Source of the DNA: Coriobacteriia bacterium
GTDB taxonomy: Bacteria; Actinomycetota; Coriobacteriia; Anaerosomatales; Anaerosomataceae
DNA length: 64,000 nucleotides
NCBI GenBank assembly: GCA_030651765.1
Contig: JAUSBY010000003.1
Span: 124,001-188,000, forward strand
Direction: 5' to 3'
Both the position numbers and the translations under genes were made by a program. The notes beneath the pieces are model-generated. The model searched no databases. It had not been told where the DNA came from and was given only the letters and a program-made list of their open reading frames with translations. Positions 9,209-17,869 of this stretch are shown piece by piece. Position 1 is the first letter of the stretch. Each line of letters begins with the position of its first letter.

Positions 9209-11705
9209 TGCGCTGCCGGAGGTCGAAGTAGCCGTCCCAGGGGTCGCGGGCGAGCTGCGCCATGCGTCGGCGAACGTTCCCGATGTCGTACGTGTCGGGC
9301 CGTGCTCGTCCGCCAAGCTCGTCCCAGCGCAACGGCACGGAGACGGTGGGCCGGGTCCGCGCCCGGGTGGAGTAGGGCGCGATGAACGTCGCGGCGCGAG
9401 CCGTGCGCAGGTAGTCGATGTACACCTTGCCGACACGCTTGGCCTTCGACATCGTCGAGACGTAGCGGTCCGGCTCGTAGGCGGCGATCGCATCGGCGAC
9501 GGCTTTTGCGAAATGCTTTGCGGTCTCCCAGTCCAGTGTCGGCTCGATCGGCAGGCACACATGCAGCCCTTTGCCGCCGGTCGTCTTGACGAAGCTCTCC
9601 AGGCCGAGTCCGCCGAGCACGTCGCGGACGAGCCTGGCGCCAGCGACGAGATCGGGCCAGCCGACCTCGTCGGAAGGGTCGAGATCGAACACCATGGTGT
9701 CCGGTCGCTCGATCTCGGGCCAGGTCGCCCCCCAGGTGTGGATCTCGAGCACGCCCATCTGGGCGAGCGCGACGAGACTGGCAGGCTCGGTGACCGTCAG
9801 GTATGCGCCCGGCCCCGCTGACTCGACGATCTCGATGCGCTCGAAGGGGCCCGGGAAATCCGGCCCGGGGTGCTTGTGGAAGAAGCACTCGACCGGCCCG
9901 CGACCCATCGGCCGCCCGCCCGCACGTGCCCCACCGACGCCTGCCGGACACCGAACCATCGAAATGGGGCGGCCCAGCACGTACGGCAGTATGTACGGCG
10001 CGACCCATGCGTAGTAGTCGGCGAGGTCCTGCTTGGTCGTGCCGACAGACGGCCAGAAGACGCGATCGGGATGCGTGAGCGTCACGGCGGGCGTCGCGGG
10101 ATCCGCCTCGGGCGTCGGGTGCTCGAGCACGACATCGTCCGGTGACGTATCCTCACGCAGGCCCTGGAAGGTCTGATGCCTGAGGGTGCCCTCGGCGGTC
10201 CACTCGGCAAAGGACACCTCGCCCACGAACCGCGGCGTGGCCCAGTGGGCGTCTTTCGGCGCGCGGTCGGCGTGGCGTGCGACCGGCGGCTCGGGTACCT
10301 CGATCTCCCGGAGCCGGTCACCGAACTCACGCAAGAAGGGGTCGCTGAACCCGCTACCGACCTTGCCGATGTAGCGCAGCCCGCCGTCCGAGTCGTTGAC
10401 GGCAAGGAGCAGGGCGCCAAAGCCGGTCCGGCTGCCGGACGGGGGAGTCCAGCCGACGATGACGAACTCCTGGCGTAGCAGGCACTTGGTCTTCACCCAG
10501 CCGGGGCCGCGCGCTCCCGGCCGGTACGGAGCATCCGCCCGCTTGCTGACGATGCCCTCGAGAGCGTGATCGCACGCGCTGGCCAGCATCTCGGCGCCCT
10601 GCCCCTGCACGTCCTCCACATAGCGGACGCGATCCTGTGGGCCCGCCTCGAGCACCGCCCTGAGCGCCGACTTGCGCCGTGTCAGTTCGACGCCCGTGAG
10701 GTCGTAGCCGTTCAGGTGCAGCAGGTCGAACACGTAGTAGCGCAGGCGGTCGGTCCTGCCGCTGCCGAGATCGTGCTGTAGTTCGCCGAAGGCGGTGCGG
10801 CCGTCCTCGAGCTCGACGACCACCTCGCCGTCGAGGATGGCCGAGTCCACAGGGACCTCTGCCAGCTCCCCGGCGATCGGCGCCCAGCGCTCGGTCCAGT
10901 CGTGGTCGTTACGGGAGCGGATCTCCACGCGCCCGCTGTCGATGCGGGCGAGCGCACGGTAGCCGTCGTACTTGATCTCGTGCAGCCAACCGTCACCAAC
11001 GGGTGCGACCTTCACCAGCATCGCGAGTTCGGGCTTCACGAAGCGTGGCGCGCAGGCGGCCTTTCTGGCGCCGGGAAGCGTGGCGGGGTCAGGGAGGGGA
11101 GCGGTCGCGCGCGTCTGGCGAGCCGTGCTGGCTGTTGCGTCCGCCGCGATCTGCTCGATCGTGCGGCCGGTGACGATCGACTCCGGGCGCTCGGTCAGGA
11201 TCGCCGAGCCGGAGCCGTCAGTCGCATGCTCGTCGCGGTGCTTGATGAGCAGCCAGTTCTCCTTGCCCTCCTCCTCGCTGCGACGCTTCATCCGGACGAG
11301 CACCCAGCTGCCGTGAAGCTTCTCGCCGTGGAGTGTGAACTTGAGGTCACCGCTTGAAAGCCCGGCGTGCGGGTCGTTCTCCGGCTCCCATGTGCCGGTG
11401 TCCCAGACTGCGACCGTCCCGCCGCCGTACTCTCCTTTCGGTATCGTCCCCTCGAAGCTGCCGTACTCGAGGGGGTGGTCTTCGACGCGCACCGCAAGAT
11501 GGCGTTCGCTCGGGTCGAGCGACGGTCCCTTGGGGACGGCCCACGACAGCAGCACGCCATCGAGCTCGAGACGGAAGTCGTAGTGGAGGCGTGAAGCGGC
11601 GTGCTTCTGGATCACGAAGAGCCGACCGCCCGGGGCAGCGTCTCCCCCGGCAGGCTCAGGCGTCGTCGAGAAGTCACGCTTCTCACGGTAGGTCTCAAGC
11701 GACAT
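9171..11705 (-). CDS. ligD: Multifunctional NHEJ ATP-dependent DNA ligase LigD
   Basis: Repairs double-strand breaks together with Ku. The 844 residues contain three modules in the order phosphoesterase, ligase, polymerase. The 3'-phosphoesterase (about 1-165) has HAASRLHYDFRLE (His35, His41) and RVEDHPLEYGSFEG (His77). The ligase (about 220-530) has adenylation Lys245 in EIKYDGYR and DGEVVVE. The primase-like polymerase (about 560-840) has HKHPGPDFPG, FDLDPSDEVGWPD with its metal-binding Asp pair, and TTGGKGLHV. This order matches Pseudomonas-type LigD, not the polymerase-first mycobacterial order. It starts six bases after the ku stop, so the two are probably one transcript. Confidence 0.96.
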   Translation of the reverse strand: MSLETYREKRDFSTTPEPAGGDAAPGGRLFVIQKHAASRLHYDFRLELDGVLLSWAVPKGPSLDPSERHLAVRVEDHPLEYGSFEGTIPKGEYGGGTVAVWDTGTWEPENDPHAGLSSGDLKFTLHGEKLHGSWVLVRMKRRSEEEGKENWLLIKHRDEHATDGSGSAILTERPESIVTGRTIEQIAADATASTARQTRATAPLPDPATLPGARKAACAPRFVKPELAMLVKVAPVGDGWLHEIKYDGYRALARIDSGRVEIRSRNDHDWTERWAPIAGELAEVPVDSAILDGEVVVELEDGRTAFGELQHDLGSGRTDRLRYYVFDLLHLNGYDLTGVELTRRKSALRAVLEAGPQDRVRYVEDVQGQGAEMLASACDHALEGIVSKRADAPYRPGARGPGWVKTKCLLRQEFVIVGWTPPSGSRTGFGALLLAVNDSDGGLRYIGKVGSGFSDPFLREFGDRLREIEVPEPPVARHADRAPKDAHWATPRFVGEVSFAEWTAEGTLRHQTFQGLREDTSPDDVVLEHPTPEADPATPAVTLTHPDRVFWPSVGTTKQDLADYYAWVAPYILPYVLGRPISMVRCPAGVGGARAGGRPMGRGPVECFFHKHPGPDFPGPFERIEIVESAGPGAYLTVTEPASLVALAQMGVLEIHTWGATWPEIERPDTMVFDLDPSDEVGWPDLVAGARLVRDVLGGLGLESFVKTTGGKGLHVCLPIEPTLDWETAKHFAKAVADAIAAYEPDRYVSTMSKAKRVGKVYIDYLRTARAATFIAPYSTRARTRPTVSVPLRWDELGGRARPDTYDIGNVRRRMAQLARDPWDGYFDLRQRITQKMLTEMGAP

Positions 11706-11711
11706 GAGCGG

Positions 11712-12542
11712 CTACCCGGTCTTCGCATCGGACGGGTCGGGCGTCTGCGCCCGCCGCTCCACGCTGCGCTTGAGCAACGACATGATGTCGACCACGGTTC
11801 CTTCGGCGGGAGCCTCTTCGGGTGGCTCTTCGGCGACGGTGGTGACCGCGCCGTGCTCAACCTTGTCCTCGACGAGTCGCAGCAGGTCGTCGCGGTAGGT
11901 GTCGGTGTACTGCGCGGGGTCCCAGGTTGCGACCATCGAGCCGACGAGCTGCTCGGCCATGCCGAGTTCGGCCTCAGTCACGCCGAGCGAGTCGAGATCC
12001 TCGGCCGGGAGGTCGAAGTCGGCCGCGCTTCTGAGTTGGTAGGGCCAGCGCAGGACCTCGACGAGCAGCATGGGGCCTGCGGCGCGCAGCGCGCACAGAT
12101 GCTGGCGCGTGCGGATCACGACCTTCGCCACGCCCACGCGACCGGTGCGCCGGAGCGTCTCGCGCAGCAGCGCGTACGCCTTTCGGCCCGCCTTCGTCGG
12201 CTCTGTGTAGTACGGGCTCGTGTAGTAGGTGGGATCGATCTCATCGGCGTCGATGAAGCCGATGATGTCTATCGACTGCGTCGCCTCGACGTTAGCCGCC
12301 CGCAACTCGTCTTCGGTGATGATCACGTACTGGCCGGGCTCGTACTCGTAGCCCTTCACGGCCTCCTCCCAGGGGACCTCGTGTTCGAGGTCGTCCTCGC
12401 GGCGGTTGCGCACGGGCCGCATGTCGCGCTCGTGGAGCAGCGTGAACCGTATATCGTTCTCAGTGCTCTTCGCCGGGTAGAGGGAAACCGGGATCGTGAC
12501 CAGGCCGAAGCTGATCACTCCGTTCCACAGGGGTCGGGGCAT
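11712..12542 (-). CDS. ku: Non-homologous end-joining protein Ku
   Basis: Homodimeric ring protein that binds broken DNA ends and recruits LigD. The 276 residues begin MPRPLWNGVISFGLVTIPVSLY, the typical bacterial Ku start (written here only as its pattern), followed by ENDIRFTLLHE and the core dimer region about 60-225. The tail from about 230 is acidic and then basic, ending near SVERRAQTPDPSDAKTG, matching the variable bacterial Ku C-terminus thought to contact LigD. AAGGAGG lies 8-9 bases before ATG. Promoter of the ku-ligD operon; a ten-base palindrome lies immediately upstream. Confidence 0.96.
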   Translation of the reverse strand: MPRPLWNGVISFGLVTIPVSLYPAKSTENDIRFTLLHERDMRPVRNRREDDLEHEVPWEEAVKGYEYEPGQYVIITEDELRAANVEATQSIDIIGFIDADEIDPTYYTSPYYTEPTKAGRKAYALLRETLRRTGRVGVAKVVIRTRQHLCALRAAGPMLLVEVLRWPYQLRSAADFDLPAEDLDSLGVTEAELGMAEQLVGSMVATWDPAQYTDTYRDDLLRLVEDKVEHGAVTTVAEEPPEEAPAEGTVVDIMSLLKRSVERRAQTPDPSDAKTG

Positions 12543-12560
12543 CGGGCACGCACCTCCTTT

Positions 12561-12570
12561 GTAGGCCTAC
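12561..12570. repeat. 10-bp palindrome GTAGGCCTAC upstream of ku
   Basis: A perfect inverted repeat sits 19 bases upstream of the ku start, just before its ribosome-binding site and inside the divergent region shared with the GlsB-type gene. It could be an operator for ku-ligD, but at this length chance is possible. Confidence 0.3.
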
Positions 12571-12727
12571 GTTGCTCTATACCCTGCCGCGTGTGCGTGC
12601 GTTCGGGGTGCGGTGCGGTGCGCGCCTGCGTCTGAGGGGTAGAACCCACAAGAGTGGGCGGCCGTGGACACGTGACCAGGACCCGCCCCGCTCCCGTCAC
12701 TGGCACCACACAAGGAGGATGAAGAAG

Positions 12728-12973
12728 ATGGGTCTGCTCAGCTGGATCATCGTCGGTGGGCTTGCGGGAATGCTCGCGCAGTTCCTCCTCGGCCAGGGGC
12801 GGGCCGGCTGCCTGCTGACCATCGTGCTCGGCGTGGTCGGTGCGTTCATCGGTGGCTTCGTCATGAGTCTGCTCGGGTATGGCGGCGTGGATGGCCTGAA
12901 TGTCTGGTCGATCGTCGTCGCCACGATCGGCGCGGTCGTACTGCTCGCGATCGCCCGAGTACTGCGTAGGTAG
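12728..12973 (+). CDS. GlsB/YeaQ/YmgE family small membrane protein
   Basis: An 81-residue hydrophobic protein with three predicted membrane helices and glycine-rich faces: LLSWIIVGGLAGMLAQFLLG, CLLTIVLGVVGAFIGGFVM and VWSIVVATIGAVVLLAIA. The family (transglycosylase-associated/GlsB) is stress-associated, but its biochemistry is unknown. The ATG at 12728 is preferred over the ATG nine bases earlier because AAGGAGG lies 9 bases from it and directly abuts the other. Transcribed alone and divergent from ku. Confidence 0.85.
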   Translation: MGLLSWIIVGGLAGMLAQFLLGQGRAGCLLTIVLGVVGAFIGGFVMSLLGYGGVDGLNVWSIVVATIGAVVLLAIARVLRR

Positions 12974-13094
12974 GGAAGCGGAGGTTCGGGAGCCGCCAGC
13001 ATATACCGTCTGAGCGGCCAGAACAGCCGCCCCACGCCGATTCCGTTGTATCATGCCTCAAGGCGCCATTCTGCTCCGTGAAGGAGTCCACCCG

Positions 13095-14858
13095 TTGGTC
13101 TTGATCTTCGTCCAGAACGTCGCGCTCATCGTCATGCTGGTCAGCATCCAGCATTACGTCCTGCGCCGCATCGAGCGCAACTACGTTGCCTCCCGGTTTG
13201 CATCGGGCGTCCTGTTCGGTGCGGTGGCGGTCGTTGCGATGGCCACGCCGCTCGTGCTCGCCCCCGGCCTCATCTTCGATGGCAGGTCGATCATTCTCGC
13301 GATCGCGGGGTTGTTCGGCGGTCCGCTCGTAGCGGTCGTAGCCGCGATCATCGCCGGCGTCTACCGTGCGGCGATCGGCGGTCCGGGAGCGCTTGCCGGC
13401 GTTCTCGTCGTGATCGAATCGGCGTCCCTCGGCGTCGTCTTCTACTACCTGCGCCGCCGGTTCCCGTCGATCATGAGAGTCTGGCCGCTTCTCGGGTTCG
13501 GTCTGCTCGTGCACGTCTTCATGCTCGGGACGCAGATCGTCTTCCTGCCCGATCACATGGGCTGGGACGTCGTGCGTCGGATCGGTCCCGCGGTGATCGT
13601 CCTCTTCCCGTTGGCCACGCTGCTGGTAGCACGCTTCATCCTGGATCAGGAAGAGCGGGAGGCGGACAGGCGCCAACTCGCCGACGACGCCGAGCGGCTG
13701 CGGTTGGCGCTGGAGGCCGCGGAGCAGGGAACATGGGACCTCGACACGCGCTCAGGGGCGGTGACCGTCTCAGCCGAGTATGCGAGCATGCTCGGATACG
13801 ATCCCGGGGCGTACGAGATCACGTGGGACAGATGGGCGGCGGACCTGTTCCCGGACGATCGGGAGCGCGTGATCCATGCGTACCAGGAGTACCTGGCGGG
13901 TGCGATACCTGAGTACCGCGTCGAGTTCCGCCAGCGTGCTGCCTCCGGTGAGTATCACTGGGTGCTCGCCCTCGGGAGCATCGTCGAGCGCGACGAGTAT
14001 GGTGCCCCGATCCGCATGGTCGGAACCCACACGGACATCTCGGCTCGCAAGGCTGCCGAGGCCGAGGAGGAACGGTACCGGGAGAATCTACAGGAGCTCG
14101 TCGCCGAGCGGACGTCGGAGCTGGAGCAGACGAACGCCGAACTCGCCTCGGCGACGGCGGCCAAGAGCGTGTTTCTCGCGAGCATGAGTCATGAGCTTCG
14201 GACACCGCTCAACTCGATCATCGGTTTTTCGGGGCTGCTGGTGCAGGGCATGGCCGGACCGCTCACCGACGAGCAGCGCACCCAGATCGAGATGATCCAC
14301 GGTTCGGGGCAGCATCTGCTTGCGCTCATCGACGACGTGCTGGATCTCGAGCGTGTCGAGGCGGGGCGTGTCGAGGTGAGGCCCGCTCCGTTCGACGGGG
14401 TGGCGCTTGTCGCCGAGGTCATCGACGTGATGCGTCCGTTGGCCGATGAGGAGGGACTCGAGCTGAGTGCGCATGTGAGCGACTCGGCTCTCGAGATCGT
14501 CTCCGACAGCGGCAAGGTGAGGCAGATACTGCTCAACCTCGTGGGCAACGCGGTCAAGTTCACTGCTGACGGGAGCGTCGAGGTGCGGTTTGGAACCGGG
14601 CCGGAAGGGACGGTCGTCTTCTCGGTGACGGACACCGGGCCGGGCATAGCCGAGGCCGACCAGCCTCGTGTCTTCGATCGTTTCACCCAGATCGAGATCG
14701 CCGGCCGGACGAAGCCGGAGGGAACGGGCCTCGGCCTGGCGCTGTCGCAGGAGTATGCCCAGCTGCTCGGGGGGCTGATCACCCTGACGAGCAGTCCCGG
14801 CGAGGGATCGACGTTCGCGCTGCGCCTTCCGCGCTATCGGGGAGCGGCACCGGCCTGA
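13095..14858 (+). CDS. Sensor histidine kinase with LytS-type 5TM domain and PAS
   Basis: About 586 residues. The N-terminal 195 residues are strongly hydrophobic with five or six helices and a GLFGGPLVAVVAAIIAGVYRA motif, which resembles the 5TMR-LYT sensor of LytS-type kinases. A PAS fold follows (about 205-330, ending MVGTHTDISARK), then a coiled-coil, HisKA with His366 in SMSHELRTPLNSIIGFSG, and HATPase_c (NLVGNAVKFT, DTGPGI, GTGLGLALSQEYA). I favour TTG at 13095 because AAGGAG lies 8 bases upstream; the in-frame ATG at 13053 has no ribosome-binding site. No regulator gene is adjacent. Confidence 0.88.
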   Translation: MVLIFVQNVALIVMLVSIQHYVLRRIERNYVASRFASGVLFGAVAVVAMATPLVLAPGLIFDGRSIILAIAGLFGGPLVAVVAAIIAGVYRAAIGGPGALAGVLVVIESASLGVVFYYLRRRFPSIMRVWPLLGFGLLVHVFMLGTQIVFLPDHMGWDVVRRIGPAVIVLFPLATLLVARFILDQEEREADRRQLADDAERLRLALEAAEQGTWDLDTRSGAVTVSAEYASMLGYDPGAYEITWDRWAADLFPDDRERVIHAYQEYLAGAIPEYRVEFRQRAASGEYHWVLALGSIVERDEYGAPIRMVGTHTDISARKAAEAEEERYRENLQELVAERTSELEQTNAELASATAAKSVFLASMSHELRTPLNSIIGFSGLLVQGMAGPLTDEQRTQIEMIHGSGQHLLALIDDVLDLERVEAGRVEVRPAPFDGVALVAEVIDVMRPLADEEGLELSAHVSDSALEIVSDSGKVRQILLNLVGNAVKFTADGSVEVRFGTGPEGTVVFSVTDTGPGIAEADQPRVFDRFTQIEIAGRTKPEGTGLGLALSQEYAQLLGGLITLTSSPGEGSTFALRLPRYRGAAPA

Positions 14859-14894
14859 GGGGCGCGCGTTCTTGTGGGGGGGGGCTCGCCGAAC

Positions 14895-15176
14895 CTAGTG
14901 GCGCACGGCGAACCCCGACAGCCCCTGTGAGGCCTCCCACGTGACGTCCACCCGGTCGACCACGGCGCGGCGGGGACCCTCATGACACCACGCGATCATC
15001 TGCTCGACAGCCGGGCGCGGACCTTCGAAGACCGCTTCAACCCCCTGGGCGGTGTTGCGAACCCACCCCGCCAGACCGAAGAAGCGGGCCTCGTCGGCGG
15101 CACTCGACCGGAAGTACACGCCCTGGACGACGCCGGTGATCCTGACGTGCGCGCGGACTGTCTGCGTGTCGGTCAT
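14895..15176 (-). CDS. acyP: Acylphosphatase
   Basis: Small enzyme hydrolysing carboxyl-phosphate bonds of acyl phosphates such as carbamoyl phosphate or 1,3-bisphosphoglycerate. The 93-residue protein from ATG at 15176 has the family signature ITGVVQGVYFRSS, with the catalytic Arg in YFR, and GWVRNTAQGVEAVFEG with the catalytic Asn. Length and motif spacing are standard. The frame stays open upstream, but that sequence is not family-like. It stands alone between a convergent kinase and a divergent transporter. Confidence 0.95.
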   Translation of the reverse strand: MTDTQTVRAHVRITGVVQGVYFRSSAADEARFFGLAGWVRNTAQGVEAVFEGPRPAVEQMIAWCHEGPRRAVVDRVDVTWEASQGLSGFAVRH

Positions 15177-15240
15177 GGCGTCAGCGTAGCACCGTGCGGG
15201 CACCTCCGCCCGGGCCATGCAGAACGGACGCACTATCGAG

Positions 15241-15303
15241 AATGCATAAAGCGGTATACTGCAAGGTAGACGGCGCAGAATCGCTGTTGGTTATGCAGTA
15301 TGC
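15241..15303. promoter_or_regulatory. Nested inverted repeats, ARG-box-like operator candidate
   Basis: Part of the 312-base gap between acyP and the transporter. Two nested inverted pairs are present: TGCATAA (15243-15249) with TTATGCA (15291-15297), and ATACTGCA (15256-15263) with TGCAGTAT (15294-15301). Half-sites of the TGCATA type resemble actinobacterial arginine-repressor boxes, and another TGCATAA precedes the carbamate kinase gene at 39851. They lie immediately upstream of the -35 hexamer. The rest of the gap (15335-15488) looks like untranslated leader without a gene. Confidence 0.45.
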
Positions 15304-15305
15304 GT

Positions 15306-15334
15306 TTGCAGACGTCAGAGCACCGTGTTAGACT
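15306..15334 (+). promoter_or_regulatory. Sigma70-type promoter of the amino-acid transporter
   Basis: TTGCAG (-35, 15306-15311), a 17-base spacer, and TAGACT (-10, 15329-15334). The predicted transcript would have a leader of about 145 bases before the binding-protein gene. Confidence 0.6.
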
Positions 15335-15488
15335 CGGGCGTCCCCGTGTTTGGATGTGGCCAGACTTGCTGGCGCGGCTTACTTTGCAACAAAGCGCAGG
15401 ATCATCTGCATAGTGAGGTGTGTGAGGTGGGTCCCGGTCGCTGACCGTGGGGTCGACAGGTAACCGGATATGACCGGGAGGTCGACAC

Positions 15489-16280
15489 ATGAAGCGTACC
15501 TGGGTAGTTCTTCTGTTCGCCGCACTTGCGGCAGCGTCCCTCGCCCTGACGGGCTGTGGCGCGGAGGCCGAGGATGGCGCCTCGGGCGAAGCTGGAGCGG
15601 AGGCGTTCGTCTTCGCAAACAGCGGCGCGTACAAGCCGTTCAGCTTCGCCGAGGGTGGCGAGATCGTCGGGTTCGATGTGGACATCGCCAACGAGATCGC
15701 CGCGAGAATCGGGCGCACGCCCGACATGCAGTCCCCGATTCCGTTCGACACGCTCATCCAGGGCCTGCGTGACGGGCGCTACGACGCCCTTGTGGCGAGC
15801 CATGGGATCACCGACGAGCGCAAGGAGCAGGTGGACTTCACGCGCCCCTACTACCGCTCGGGCGCTCAGACGTTCGTCGCTACCGACAACGACACCGTCG
15901 TCTCCGCTGACGACCTCGCCGGCGCCAAGATCGGTGTCGTGAAGGCATCGACGTATCTTACGCTCGCGCAGGGCATCACCGGTGCTGACAACGTGGTCAC
16001 CTACGAGAGCGACGTTGTCGCCCTGCAGGACCTGACCACCGGCAGGCTCGACGCTGTGATCACCGACAAGCTCGTCGGCTTCATTGCGATGGACGAGTCC
16101 GGACTTGCCATCAAGGCGGTCGGCGACGTCTTGGAGCAAGACGAGATGGGCATCGCCGTGCAGAAGGGCGACACCGAGCTCCTGAACGCGATCAACGAGG
16201 CACTCGAGGACATGATCGCCGATGGGACCTATGAGGAGATCAGCCTCCGCTGGTTCCCCGAGAACATCCTCGGCGAGTAA
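15489..16280 (+). CDS. Amino-acid ABC transporter substrate-binding lipoprotein
   Basis: Family 3 extracellular solute-binding protein, likely for a polar or basic amino acid. The 263 residues start with a lipoprotein signal ending LALTGC (lipidated Cys23), then a two-lobed fold with GFDVDIANEIAARIG, LVASHGITDERKEQVDFTRPYY and a type-II lobe from about 135. It delivers substrate to the permease and ATPase encoded next. GGGAGG lies 8 bases before the ATG. The ARG-box-like repeats upstream make arginine or ornithine an attractive substrate, but that is inference; glutamine, cystine or another polar amino acid fits equally from the protein alone. Confidence 0.9.
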   Translation: MKRTWVVLLFAALAAASLALTGCGAEAEDGASGEAGAEAFVFANSGAYKPFSFAEGGEIVGFDVDIANEIAARIGRTPDMQSPIPFDTLIQGLRDGRYDALVASHGITDERKEQVDFTRPYYRSGAQTFVATDNDTVVSADDLAGAKIGVVKASTYLTLAQGITGADNVVTYESDVVALQDLTTGRLDAVITDKLVGFIAMDESGLAIKAVGDVLEQDEMGIAVQKGDTELLNAINEALEDMIADGTYEEISLRWFPENILGE

Positions 16281-16310
16281 GCCTGTACGCTCTCTCACTG
16301 TGAGCTGCGA

Positions 16311-16340
16311 CGGGGCCGGCCGAAGAATCGGTCGGCCCCG
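16311..16340 (+). terminator. Intra-operon hairpin between binding protein and permease
   Basis: A 13-bp stem (CGGGGCCGGCCGA with TCGGTCGGCCCCG, one G-U pair) with an AGAA loop and no U-tract, 31 bases after the binding-protein stop. Such structures usually protect the upstream message or attenuate read-through, so the binding protein is made in excess over the membrane components. Confidence 0.65.
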
Positions 16341-16360
16341 CTCAGCCAAGGAGGTGGCTC

Positions 16361-17029
16361 GTGTTCGAGTCCCTGTCATCCGTTGTTGACATGCACTTCT
16401 TCGGCTTCTTGCGCGCGACCGGGGTGACACTCCAACTCACCGCGGTCTCGCTCCTGCTCGCCATGGTCATCGGATTGGTGTTCGCGTTCCTGAAACTCGC
16501 GAAGAGCCCCATTGCCAATCTGATCGCCAATGCCTACATCGGCATCGTGCGCGGGACGCCGCTTATCGTGTTGCTGATGTTCCTGTACTTCGGCATCTCG
16601 TCGATCGTGGTGCTCACGTCGTTTTGGGCGGGCGCGCTCGCGCTCGCGATCCACGCCGGGGCGTACGTGGCCGAGATCTTCCGAGGCGCCATCCAGAGCA
16701 TCGATCGTGGCCAGCATGAGGCCGCTCGCTCGCTCGGCATGTCGACGCGCAAGACGATGCGGCTTATCATCCTGCCGCAGTCGTTCCGTCGCGCCATCCC
16801 GCCGCTCGGCAATCAGTTCATCATCGGACTCAAGGACTCGTCTCTTGTAGCGTTCCTCGGCGTGTCCGAGATCTACAGCACCGCAATGACGGCGGCTGCG
16901 GCGAACTTCCGCCCGTTCGAGACGTACCTCATAGCCGGGCTCTACTACCTCGTACTCGTGCTCGTCTTCACGGCGCTCGTCAACAGGCTCGAGGCGCGAC
17001 TGACCCCCGACAGGAGGGCGACGACGTGA
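16361..17029 (+). CDS. Amino-acid ABC transporter permease (HisM/GlnP family)
   Basis: Inner-membrane subunit of the polar amino-acid importer. The 222-residue protein has about five helices and the EAA-type coupling motif [20 protein letters not shown] near residue 118, which docks to the ATPase. GTG at 16361 follows AAGGAGG at ideal spacing. Only one permease gene is present, so it probably works as a homodimer. Its stop overlaps the ATPase start by four bases. Confidence 0.95.
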   Translation: MFESLSSVVDMHFFGFLRATGVTLQLTAVSLLLAMVIGLVFAFLKLAKSPIANLIANAYIGIVRGTPLIVLLMFLYFGISSIVVLTSFWAGALALAIHAGAYVAEIFRGAIQSIDRGQHEAARSLGMSTRKTMRLIILPQSFRRAIPPLGNQFIIGLKDSSLVAFLGVSEIYSTAMTAAAANFRPFETYLIAGLYYLVLVLVFTALVNRLEARLTPDRRATT

Positions 17030-17763
17030 ACGTCATAGAGACACGGAACCTGCACAAGCACTTCGGCGAGCTGCACGTCCTCAAGGGCATCGACCTCACG
17101 ATCGCCGAGGGAGAGGTCGTCGCGATCATCGGGCCGTCCGGCTCGGGCAAGTCGACGCTGCTCCGCTGCCTGAACTTCCTGGAGTTCCCGGACGAGGGCT
17201 CCGAGGTGCTGCTGGACGGCGAGCCGATCGATCCGGTGCGTGACAACCTGGACAAGGTCCGCGAGCGGATGGGCATGGTCTTCCAGCACTTCCACCTCTT
17301 CCCGCACAAGAACGTACTCGACAACATCACGATCGCTCCCGAGAGCGTGAAGGGTCTTTCACGCGCTAAGGCCAAGGCGGTCGCCAGGGACCTGCTGGAC
17401 AAAGTCGGGCTTCCCGACAAGGAGAAGGCCTGGCCCTCTCAGCTCTCCGGCGGCCAGAAGCAGCGTGTCGCCATCGCGCGGGCGCTGGCGATGGATCCGG
17501 AGATCATGCTGTTCGACGAGGTCACCTCGGCGCTCGATCCCGAGCTGGTGGCCGAGGTGCTGCAGGTCATCCAGGACCTCGCCGCGGGCGGCATGACCAT
17601 GGTGATGGTGACCCACGAGATGGGCTTCGCGCGCGAGGTGGCCGACCGCGTGATCATGATGGACGACGGCATGATCATCGAGGAAGGGCCGTCGGACACC
17701 TTCTTCGCCAACCCTGCCGAGGAGCGCACCCAGGCCTTCCTGAGCCAGGTCCTGCACGCCTAG
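17026..17763 (+). CDS. Amino-acid ABC transporter ATP-binding protein (GlnQ family)
   Basis: ATPase of the amino-acid importer, 245 residues. Walker A GPSGSGKS (36-43), Q-loop in [16 protein letters not shown], signature [19 protein letters not shown], Walker [15 protein letters not shown], and the H-loop in [15 protein letters not shown] are all intact. GTG start overlaps the permease stop as GTGA, giving coupled translation. A GC-rich hairpin with a T5 run follows the gene. Confidence 0.96.
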   Translation: MNVIETRNLHKHFGELHVLKGIDLTIAEGEVVAIIGPSGSGKSTLLRCLNFLEFPDEGSEVLLDGEPIDPVRDNLDKVRERMGMVFQHFHLFPHKNVLDNITIAPESVKGLSRAKAKAVARDLLDKVGLPDKEKAWPSQLSGGQKQRVAIARALAMDPEIMLFDEVTSALDPELVAEVLQVIQDLAAGGMTMVMVTHEMGFAREVADRVIMMDDGMIIEEGPSDTFFANPAEERTQAFLSQVLHA

Positions 17764-17775
17764 GCGCCATGGCGT

Positions 17776-17797
17776 GCCGGGGCGGCGGCCCGTTTTT
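17776..17797 (+). terminator. Rho-independent terminator after the amino-acid transporter
   Basis: GC-rich hairpin-capable segment GCCGGGGCGGCGGCCCG followed directly by TTTTT, 12-34 bases beyond the ATPase stop. The stem is short and could fold in several registers. Confidence 0.5.
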
Positions 17798-17869
17798 CGC
17801 GTGCGGCACTCGGGCAAGAAGCTGTGACAGGGGTGTGCGGCGCGTTCGTGTCCGGTTCGGGGGTGTGCG

